From Neoceratodus forsteri (Eukaryota; Chordata; Ceratodontiformes; Ceratodontidae), in contig CM057451.1 of NCBI GenBank assembly GCA_016271365.2, forward strand, positions 369,603,501 through 369,667,500: a DNA stretch of 64,000 nucleotides. Reading direction: 5' to 3'. Positions 56,305 to 64,000 of the stretch are shown piece after piece (position 1 is the stretch's first letter; the number at the start of each line of letters is the position of its first letter). The notes beneath the pieces are model-generated. The model saw only the letters and a program-made list of their open reading frames with translations, was not told the DNA's origin and searched no databases. The position numbers were made by a program, and so were the translations under genes.

Positions 56305-56548
56305 TGGCTGTGTGGAATAGTTCTCTCCCTGGCAGCTGACGTATCAATCTCTATCTCTCGCACTACATCATCAGCATTGTGATCGCGTTGACAGTAACAT
56401 TACAGGTAACTGACCTGGCAGCTACTGAGTGACTGTTCCTAAGTAGCACTGTTGTCACAGTCAGTGACGTCACAATGCTGATGATGTAGTAGGGGGGATA
56501 GAGATAGATATGTCAGCTGCCAAGGAGAGTGCTGTCCCACACATCACA
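56305..56548. mobile_element. Palindromic MITE, ~80-bp arms
   Basis: GGCAGCTGACGTATCAATCTCTATCTC and CTACATCATCAGCATTGTGA on the left pair with TCACAATGCTGATGATGTAG and GGGGATAGAGATAGATATGTCAGCTGCC on the right. The outer flanks also match (TGTGGAATAGTTCTCTCC against GGAGAGTGCTGTCCCACA). Loop about 70 bp. Confidence 0.75.
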
Positions 56549-56929
56549 CCTACTAACATCAGATAAACAATCTTCTAAATGACCAAAGGAAAAAGGAAAA
56601 GTACCTCATATATAAAAAGTAATGGCTGACTGCTTTTAAAATATTAATGTTCATTTTAGGCAGTGCACTAGCTCTTTAAGAGAGAGTAATACTGATAGGA
56701 CAGCAACAGGTGAGCTGGATGAGAAAGAGAAAAGAGTGTAGGATGAGAGGGAAGGTAGAAGAAAGAGATAGGAGGAGAAGAGTATGGGGAGTAGGGAGAG
56801 AGCACAGGAGGTGAAGAAGTCATTAATGGCAGAGTCCCATCAGGAGGCTTACATTCAACTTTATTTAACACTTGCTTCACCGAAGGAAGGAAAAGGACCA
56901 TGGGGCCATAGCAGACAAGGGACCAAAGC

Positions 56930-57065
56930 AGTGCATGACTGCTCTCAAGAAGGTTTAAAGAATATTGAGGGGCATTAAAAAGGTGGGTGACAACAGAGCA
57001 GGGGAAATAATTCTGCCTTTTTACAGGGCCCTGGTCAGGCCTCACCTGGAGCGGTGAGTAAAGTT
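56930..57065 (+). pseudogene. CR1 reverse transcriptase scrap, plus strand, at an inversion junction
   Basis: The plus strand reads a degraded region before the active-site-distal block: ILPFYRALVRPHLE (about 57010-57050). It ends where an antisense CR1 piece begins. Confidence 0.6.
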
Positions 57066-57150
57066 CTCGGTTCCCCCAGTCTCTCCTCATAGCTTTTCTC
57101 CCCCATACCCCTGATCATTTTGGTGGCCTGTGTTACACCTTCTGGACTGT
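57066..57150 (-). pseudogene. CR1 reverse transcriptase scrap, minus strand, at an inversion junction
   Basis: The antisense reads MIRGMGEKSYEERLG, which lies only about 25 codons downstream of ALVRPHLE in CR1. So two neighbouring CR1 blocks are head-to-head. Confidence 0.55.
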
Positions 57151-57640
57151 CTTGATGTCCTTTTTGTCACAGATTCAACAACAAACTATAGTCGTTCCTT
57201 CTTTAGCATCAGTAACAAGTTATGCCGTAACAAAAATGTCGTGAGTCTAGAACAATTGACATTAACACTGCCATGTCTAAAACAGACAATACTTAACAAA
57301 GACAATGGTCAAGCAACAGATTCCGTATGGGCTGCAGCTCAAGCAATGCCAGGACCCCAAAGACAGTGACTTCCCAACCCCTAAGGGGGAACCTAAGTCC
57401 TTCAGAAGGGCCAAGACACAACCAAAGAGCCAGATGCACACATGGCAAGCCAAAGAGTTTGAATATTCTCATGATTAATAATTCTGTACCAAACAGGGGA
57501 TAGTTAACATGTAGGGTTTCAGTAACATGGCGCCATTAAAACTAAAGTATCATCATAGGAAGGACCAACCATAGAAATACAGGCAGAGATGAATTTTTCA
57601 CAGCTTATTTAGCCACGATAAGCTAGCTGCAATGCAACCT
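57151..57640. other. Unassigned sequence
   Basis: Nothing recognisable. Confidence 0.35.
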
Positions 57641-57812
57641 CTCATTTTCAGTGGGGTCCTGCTTCTACTAATTTCCATATCTTGGTGGACTGGAACACTG
57701 CAAGATTAAATGACTTGTTCAACATCATACAATAAGTATTTGGCCCTAGTGGGGTTTGAACCTGTAGTGACTCTCTACCTGGTGCTTTAACCACTAGACT
57801 ACACCATCTCTT
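57641..57812 (+). mobile_element. CORE-SINE (MIR-like)
   Basis: AGATTAAATGACTTGTTCAACATCATACAATAAG, then GGGGTTTGAACCTG and CTTTAACCACTAGACTACACCATCTC follow the standard MIR-type order. A second copy in the window is at 20280-20465. Confidence 0.65.
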
Positions 57813-57984
57813 GAATTATACAGCAGCAGGCAAGCCAGCAGGAGCAATATATTCACCAGGTAGCCCCCAACATGAAAAAGCCATCCAGTAAACAAAAGCT
57901 GTATCAAACTGTATAGCATTGCCTAGCAACCAATACGGTGGCGTAACTAAGTATAGGGAAGGGGATCCATAAGATGTAATACAA

Positions 57985-58985
57985 ACACATGAAATAGCCA
58001 GAAGAAGAAGGCCTAACTGTCTATCGAGTCTGCTCGATTGCGGAGCCCCTGACCCAATGATTACAGTGGGCCCTGCCAGGGGTTCACTTAATTTATTTTT
58101 AGTGGAAATCCACATGCGTTGGAATCTGGAAGTCATTCCAGTTTTTCAGAAGTCAAAATATTTCCTGGATCTCACATTTTGAAAATTAATATTCTAGGAA
58201 GGACCAATTTATGGATGTTAATATAAATATTAGTGTTAAAATACAATTTATTTCAGAAAAATCCATAATTTCTTGCCTTTTATGCCCGCAGTTTTGGCAG
58301 TCATCTAATTTTCTGTTTTACATTTGGAAATCAATGATTTTCTCTCCCTTTGTTTTAGAAGTTTTTGCCTTATTTTGGAAGTCAAATACTCCCAAAATGG
58401 AGTTAAGTAAATCCCTTGGCCCTGCCGCCCCTCCCCACAAACCTTGACCCTCCTCTTCACCCTGTCCCACCCTCTCTTGAGCCACCCACTGTTTTTTAAG
58501 TGATGACCTCAGATGGAAGTTCATTCCACCCCAACACCTCCCACTCTGTATTGTCTCCTGACCTCATTGAACCTTCTTCCTGCCAGCTTATAACAGTGCT
58601 CTTGTGTGGTCTTGTTTCCACTGAGGCAAAAATGGTCCCAATATCCACCTTGTTTAAACCATTTAGGTACTTGGAGGTTTCGATCATGTCCCCTTTCTCT
58701 CTCCTCTCCTCGAGTGAGTACATGTTGAGTTCTCTCAGCCTGTCCTCATAGGCCCTGCCCTCCTATCCCTGAATGAGCTTTGTTGCCCTCCTATGAACTG
58801 CCTCAAGCCCATTGATATACTTTTTCCGGAGGGGCTCCAGTACTGCATGCCATAATCCAGGTGTGGTCTCACCAAGAATCTGTACAGTGACAGAGTAACC
58901 TTCTTCCTTCTGCTTGTGAACCCTCTAGCAATACGGCCCAGCACTATCTGCCTTGGTTGCTTCCTTTCTACACTGCATAATTTAA
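57985..58985 (-). mobile_element. CR1 LINE 3' part, antisense
   Basis: The 3' tip is near 57990-58040 (AACACATGAAATAGCCAGAAGAAGAAGG, then CTATCGAGTCTGCTCG). Reverse transcriptase tail at 58723-58496 (MYSLEERREKGDMIETSKYLNGLNK) and LGRIARGFTSRRKKVTLSLYRFLVRPHLDYGMQYWSP at 58944-58735. It ends abruptly at about 58985 where a plus-strand CR1 begins. A poorly matching insert lies at about 58090-58435. Confidence 0.7.
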
Positions 58986-58999
58986 CATACTGGGTTACA

Positions 59000-60145
59000 C
59001 CAAGGTAGAGAGGTCAATGGGGGCAGGGCAGGGGTAAATGGAGAAAAAGGCAAAGGCAGTAAGTACAGGGATGGGGCTAAAATTGGTAGGGCCATCCAAA
59101 AATGGAGGGTGATGAGTACCAATGCCCATAGTCTGAGTAACAAGCTTCCTGAACTAGTGGCCTTGATGGAACAGGGACGCCTGGATATCATGGCAGTCAC
59201 AGAAACCTGGTACACAGAGAACCATGACTGGTATGTCAACATACCAGGGTACACAATCTACAGGAGGGACAGGGAGGGTAAAACAGAAGGAGGAGTACCT
59301 CTCTACATAAGTGAAGGGATCAAAGCAACAGAACTAAATGGTAAACAGGGAGGAGAGGAGGCACCTTCTGTCACCTTAGAGACAGGAAATGGCATCACAA
59401 TCCGCACAGGGGTTGTATACAGACCCCCATCTCAGGGGGAGGACATGGACAAGGAAATGATAGGAGGCATCCTTGGAATGGCAGAAAAAGGGGAGTTATT
59501 ATTGATGGGGAACCTGAATATGCCAGATGTTAACTGGAGCACATTTGCTGCAGCCACATCCAAGACCAGAGTCATTCTTGATGCCCTACAGGGGGCATGC
59601 CTCCAACAGCTAGTGTTGGAACTCCCTCAGGAGGCAGCAGTCTTAGACATGGCACTCTCAAATGGGGATGGCAAGAAGAGCTCGGATTTAGAAGTGGGTA
59701 GCCATCTGGGAACAAGCGACCACCAGACAGTGTGGTTCACAATAAACATAGCCATACAAAAGCAAGGATACTGGACTTTCAGAAGGCTGACTTTGGCAGA
59801 ATGGGAGCGTGCCTAAGGCATGCACTAGCAAAAGGGCAGGAAGGAGGGGTGGAGGAACAATGGGGCAAAATCAAAACTGCCATCACAGAGGCAACAAACC
59901 TTTGCGTGACACAAATAAACAAAACAAAGGAAAAAAAACACTTTGGTTCTCAAAAGAGGTGGTGGGGAAGGTTAGGGAGAAAAAAGATAGCATTCAGAAA
60001 ATATAAAGAATCACAGAAGGAGCAGGAAAAAGAACTCTATCAGTTAAAGCAGAATGAAGCGGGGAGGGCAGTCAAAACAGCAAAGGCCCAAACCAAGGAA
60101 AAGATAGCCAACTCAGTTAAGAAGGGGGATAAAACCTTTTATAGG
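59000..60145 (+). mobile_element. CR1 LINE 5' part (endonuclease and linker), plus strand
   Basis: Starts head-to-head with the antisense CR1 at 57985-58985. It covers the endonuclease and the linker up to GDKTFYR, where a hAT element interrupts it at 60146. The remainder, if present, lies beyond the window. Confidence 0.8.
59109..60145 (+). pseudogene. CR1 endonuclease and linker, frameshift at ~59775
   Basis: The first frame (59109-59816) reads STNAHSLSNKLPELVALMEQGRLDIMAVTETWYTENHDW (catalytic E), GGVPLYISEG, TIRTGVVYRPPSQGEDMDKE, LLLMGNLNMPDVNWS, VLDMALSNGD and GTSDHQTVWFTIN (SDH kept). In the catalytic GDFN block the aspartate has become asparagine (GNLN), which should disable cleavage. 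The linker continues in a second frame (59732-60145; ILDFQKADFGRMGACLRHALAK, then KKIAFRKYKESQKEQEKELYQLKQNEAGRAV) to GDKTFYR. Confidence 0.8.
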
Positions 60146-60149
60146 CAGT

Positions 60150-60380
60150 GGTGGGCGAAGTGGGCTCAATCTGTTCCATGCCAAGCGACTCGTGAGCAAA
60201 GGCGATTTGCGGAGTGCTCCGCAACGCGAAGCAGGGTACTTCGTGTTATAGTGATGAACGCGAAGTCCATTGGAAGCAATGACTTTGCATTACTCTGCCT
60301 CCCCAGGCCACTACTCTGCCAAATTTAAGGCGAAGTGCATTGCAGGCAGTGCACTTTGACTCACTTCGCCTTGTTTTTGA
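60150..60380. repeat. Subterminal GCGAAG/CTTCGC repeats of the hAT element
   Basis: GCGAAG or CTTCG words at about 60155, 60225, 60239, 60260, 60331 and 60365, in both orientations, clustered only in this stretch. Such clusters bind transposase in characterised hAT elements; the function here is inference. Confidence 0.5.
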
Positions 60381-60549
60381 GCTCCAAAGGCAAATTTTGC
60401 AGTAATTCATGGGATTTCAGGTCGCATGGGCTCTATATTGATCTGCATAGCCTCAGTTCAGGGTAGTATGAGTAGGAAGGAATAGGAGACAGTGTGCTCT
60501 GATAGCTGTCTGTGATAGGAATCTTGTAAAAGCTGTTCAAAAGCATTTT

Positions 60550-61105
60550 ACGCCGCGCCTGGGCGCAGCCGTTGATTCCGCTATGACGCCAGCGACCCGG
60601 GGTTCTGAACCAGCCCGGAGCTGAGGGTCGTCAAGGGGGGAGGACTTGAGGCCCAAGGACTGCCTCTGCTCCTCCGGGGAGGGGTACTTGAGTCGGTGCT
60701 TGTCTGACCCAGGTGGAGACCTGAGGTACAGCAAGCCCGATGCTCCAACAGAGGGGAGCGAGGCAGACGTCAGCGCTCGGCGCCTTGACGCCATCGACCT
60801 GCACGCCGAGAAACACCAGGAAACCCTTGCAGCCTCCTGCAGACGGAGCACCAGGGGCCCGACCTTCAATGCCCCTACCTGCCCGGAGACAGCATGCCGA
60901 CAAAGATTAGCGGAACGTCCGGGTGGAAGGGTGTCCCGCCTCGTACTCCGCCTTGGGGGTATAGCCACGGCCCATGGGGCATGGACTGCACCGGCTCCAG
61001 GTAGGTGAGCGAAGGCTGATAAGCCCATAGGTGTCTCCCGAAGAGGAGGGGGCTGCAAGTAGGGAGGAGGATAAAGAGAAAAATTAAAAAAAAAAAAAAA
61101 AAAAA
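60550..61105 (+). mobile_element. GC-rich SINE-like retroposon with target-site duplication
   Basis: A 556-bp GC-rich insert flanked by AAAAGCATTTT at 60539-60549 and 61106-61116. It ends in an A-run of about 24 bases (61086-61109, overlapping the duplication). The first 75 bp (GCGCAGCCGTTGATTCCGC, then GACGCCAGCGACCC and GGGGTTCTGAACC) resemble a tRNA-derived head with box A and box B. The remaining ~480 bp are unrecognised. The 218-codon antisense frame across it is a by-product of its GC content. Confidence 0.7.
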
Positions 61106-61116
61106 AAAAGCATTTT

Positions 61117-61982
61117 GCCTTTTTTTGGGGATTCAACTTTAGTTCATCCATTGTAGGAAACCCTCCTGTGCTCATATCATCGAGCGTTTTCATTTTTGTA
61201 CAGATTTTGAATGTTAATTTACAACATTGAGTGTGTGTGGTGAAAGGCAGTGAAAGTGTGCTTTGGGGGAAGGGCGTATCTGTGGTGTAGGTAGATTTAA
61301 GTTGGAGAAATAGTGATTTCTTTGTTTTTTGGTTATATTTTTGTTATACAACTGGCTGTGTTAATGTACACACAGTAATATTGTCAGTAATAGTAGAACT
61401 TTTCTTGCTGTTTGTTGTGTGGATGTGGTGCAGCAGTTCATAAGGTCAGGTTGTTTACATTACAAATTTACAATACGTAATGTGGCATAGTACTGAACTT
61501 TTGCAATTGCGATGCATTCCTCGTTCAGCATTGTACACAAACTGTTCTGTGTGTGAGTGTGCGTGCAGTGTTGCATGCATCCAATAATACACCTTTTATT
61601 GTGCCACAGACTAGCATAATTGCAGGCACAGCAGTGTGAACCTGCTATCCACTGCAGATGCCTAATTTTGTACTGCGATCGTGGTATCTGTTCTTAGTTT
61701 TGCTGCTTGTAGTGCCGTAAAACTCAGCACTGTCTGCATTCAGTGCTCCCCCCACCCCCACATTCAAAAAGTATTTTTTACCAGATTGGATTGTTTTTGT
61801 GACCTCATCAACACCACTGGCTACTGAAGTTGTTTTAATTCCATGACAGTCTCAGAGTAGTCTCTTATCTGTTGCTGAAGCCACAGTTGTTTATTTGGCT
61901 TCACATCCAGCGTCCCTCCAATCAGAGAGTGAATGTATCAAAATCTGAATTTGGTTATAATATTTGTGTTTGATCGCCCAAA
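61117..61982 (+). other. hAT 5' region before the coding part
   Basis: T-rich, non-coding. It could contain a promoter or intron; nothing specific can be named. Confidence 0.35.
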
Positions 61983-63600
61983 ATGCCTGCAAAGAGACAT
62001 GCAAGCAAAGCTGTTTCTCGCCATGGCAATGTTGGCAGTAAGATGGTCTGTGGGTGTGGTAGTAGTACACAGACGCAGAAGTGCATTGCTGATGTAAGGA
62101 AAGGTATTTCTCCTGCAATGCTTTTTACAGCCCAATCAGTAGCTTCACTCATAGTTGAAGGAGATGATGTATTCCCAGCCGGTGGTGTTAGTGTTACTGG
62201 TGTTAGTGGTGGTGGTGAAGGAAGTATTAGTATTGTTGCGTCAAGTTCTAATTCCGATCGGTGTACCTTATCCAAAAATATTGAGTGTGAAGCAGTGCAA
62301 GTGAGTGGCAGCGTAGATGATGTCATACTTCCCAGTAACATCCCAGTGACTGAACCTGAGGATTCTGATAATCATGTCAACGATAGCATACAATATGATA
62401 TTCCATCCACCGTGGCACTTAACATCACGCATTTTCCATGCAGTCATTCAGTGTGGTGAAAAAATATTAAATGATGGTGGTGTAGATGCCGATGATGAAT
62501 GTGATGTTAATGATGATGATGTTGCTGTTGTTGCAACATGCAGTCCACATGCTAGCATCCAAGCAGAAGATGTGGATGTGTGTGATGTTGATGAATATGA
62601 TGTTGATGTAATTGACCCCAGTTGGGAACCGGAGAAAAAGAAATTAGAAGTGGCTGTGTCTGAGTCTGTTTGCAGGAATCCCCCCCTGTAAAAACTTGTG
62701 ATCTACCGGTTTTAGTTGATGATGATGATGACCCAGTAATCAATATGATAGGTAGTCGTGGTGGTCAGTTGCAGTCCAGGTGTGCAGTGCCCGAAACATT
62801 ACATGCCCCCCCACTTCAGTGCTTAAAATAATGGACTTAAAAAAGCCACATCATGGACATGTTAAAAGCAGAGCATCACAATCCCTTATTTAGGATTTTT
62901 TGTTCAAGATGCAAATCATGATTCATTTGCAATCTGCCAGGTTTGCCATGTGCGTGTGAGTCGAGGTAAAAAAGGGAGCCATCTGGGCACAGGAGGACAG
63001 CATACACATCTTAAGAATAGGCACTTGGCACTGTGGACCCAGCACAAGCTGGCAGCTAATATCACAGTGGGGCGTTCACCCCCATCACCGGCAACCATAG
63101 CCAGCATGTTATCCCCTTCCATGACTGTTAAACCCAGTAGGAAATTAAATGTGTGCAGTAGTGCAGTAATAAGAGCAGAGGATTACTACAGGCATGATGA
63201 GGTGGAGGACCATAATGACTTTGAAATGTTGTCCAGTGCTGGTGAGAGTAGCAGTTTTTTGTGGTGGTGGTGGTGAATGCAGTATGTCCAGTGTAGTGGT
63301 ACATCAACCCCGGTTGGCAAATCTGGCAAAATAACAGCATTTCTGGGTTTGTCATCATCACCTGTGGAACTGTCTTCATCAAATGTCCACACTCCATCCC
63401 CTGCCAATGCCATTCATCACAGAGTACAACCATTTGTGATCAATTGTGGCACATGGACCACTGGTTCTGATTTCAATATATTTTTTCTGCAGTATAAAAT
63501 ATGTAAGGGAGTGTCTGTCAGGAGAAAATGCTGTCTTGCTGAAATTGACACATCAAACCCCGCCCCCAGGGATAAGTTCAAAGGACAGGAGGTAGCTTAA
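61983..63600 (+). pseudogene. hAT transposase N-terminal region with BED zinc finger, broken
   Basis: ATG at 61983 opens a 158-codon frame (MPAKRHASKAVSRHGNVGSK). At about 62400-62460 it must shift to a second frame rich in Asp and Val coded by GATGATG repeats (62480-62640; VNDDDVAVVA, then DVDVCDVDEYDVDVIDPSWEPEKKK). The BED finger follows in a third frame: FVQDANHDSFAICQVCHVRVSRG, then HLGTGGQHTHLKNRH, giving the CxxC and HxxxxH ligands. A later segment (63277-63600; AFLGLSSSPVELSSSNVHTP) leads out of frame again. BED fingers bind the transposon ends. Clearly inactive as it stands unless introns are involved. Confidence 0.6.
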
Positions 63601-63726
63601 ACTGTAGATATCTGAAATGCAATTACTTTATTAAGTTTTCTTTGAAGCCCAGGAAATAAAATATCCATTCATAACGTCCTCAGGGAAATCCTTTGAGTTG
63701 CACTAGGTGTCAAGAAGGAAGGAGGA

Positions 63727-63930
63727 AATGCATGTGTTTGGGTGTCTCCCAAGATAGCCAGTAATTATATCAAGGAGTCTTTGATGTCTGTGGGAAACAG
63801 ACTGCAGACTGGTTCAAGAAGTCCAATTTGCATGTGTTGGGTGGTGACGTCTAAGGAAGCCAGAATTACATCAAAGAGACATTGATGTCAATGTGAAGCA
63901 GATCACAGACCAGTTTTGACAGGCCACATG
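63727..63930 (+). repeat. Two tandem units of ~101 bp
   Basis: GCATGTGTTTGGGTGTCTCC, AAGATAGCCAGTAATTATATCAA and AGACTGCAGACTGGTTC recur as GCATGTGTTGGGTGGTGACG, AAGGAAGCCAGAATTACATCAA and AGATCACAGACCAGTTT. Diverged but collinear. A third unit is not visible. Confidence 0.6.
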
Positions 63931-64000
63931 GAGAGAGGAGAATCATTGGTCACCTATTATGTTAAAATATCTTATTAGTACATCCTGTGTTATAAAATAT

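Larger units (their letters stand above)
60146..64000 (+). mobile_element. hAT-type DNA transposon, left end and N-terminal coding part
   Basis: Begins CAGTGGTGGGCGAAGTGGGC, a typical hAT terminal sequence, right inside the CR1 codons for GDKTFYR. The first 230 bp hold six copies of GCGAAG or its complement, as expected for subterminal transposase sites. A BED zinc finger is coded at about 62890-63030. The catalytic domain and right end are outside the window, so the 8-bp target duplication (TTTATAGG at 60138-60145 on this side) cannot be checked. Confidence 0.65.

Noticed and set aside
60537..61193. A 218-codon minus-strand frame
   Set aside because: It crosses the GC-rich retroposon, its A tail (read as poly-F) and the flanking duplication, so it is a by-product of GC content.
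1..64000. LTR retrotransposons or endogenous retroviruses
   Set aside because: No paired LTRs, primer-binding site, protease, integrase or envelope motif was found; all reverse transcriptases here have LINE motifs.

Overview
This window is vertebrate nuclear DNA made almost entirely of transposable elements. No intact host gene is visible. The elements are old: all but one of the long reading frames belong to retrotransposons or a DNA transposon, and nearly all carry stops and frameshifts. The mix (CR1 elements ending in GAAACATAG-type tips, L2 and L1 LINEs, CORE-SINEs, many palindromic MITEs and a hAT element) fits a large-genome non-mammalian vertebrate, with a caecilian amphibian or lungfish as the best guess. 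The species is inference only.

Layout. 0-5.2 kb: a possible terminal exon, a broken plus-strand L2, a minus-strand L2 scrap and a foldback MITE. 5.2-8.15 kb: a 2.9-kb repeat (copy A) with internal tandem units. Its inverted partner (copy B) lies at 47.85-50.53 kb. 8.2-17 kb: CR1, L2 and L1-type relics, a tandem duplication of about 860 bp and small hairpins. 17.0-29.3 kb: one L1 bounded by a target-site duplication and expanded to 12.3 kb by a CR1 3' end, a CORE-SINE and a 4.7-kb L2 (L2-B). L2-B carries a 2A-like motif and a 5' region with tRNA-like modules on the opposite strand. 29.3-30.6 kb: nested palindromic MITEs. 30.87-37.2 kb: a full-length but frameshifted minus-strand L1 with a 15-bp target-site duplication. 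37.3-47 kb: a CR1 (host) split by a second, complete 5.1-kb CR1 (CR1-B). 47.3-59 kb: MITEs, repeat copy B, L2 and CR1 scraps and AT-rich DNA. 59.0-64 kb: a CR1 endonuclease region interrupted by the left end of a hAT transposon. The hAT runs off the window, encodes a BED zinc finger and carries a GC-rich SINE.

The junctions give a relative order. L2-B is younger than L1-A; CR1-B is younger than its host CR1; the hAT is younger than the CR1 it cuts; the SINE at 60.5 kb is younger than the hAT. The least explained structure is the inverted pair of about 2.8-kb repeats that brackets nearly 40 kb of nested elements. Its internal tandem architecture recalls long-TIR foldback elements.
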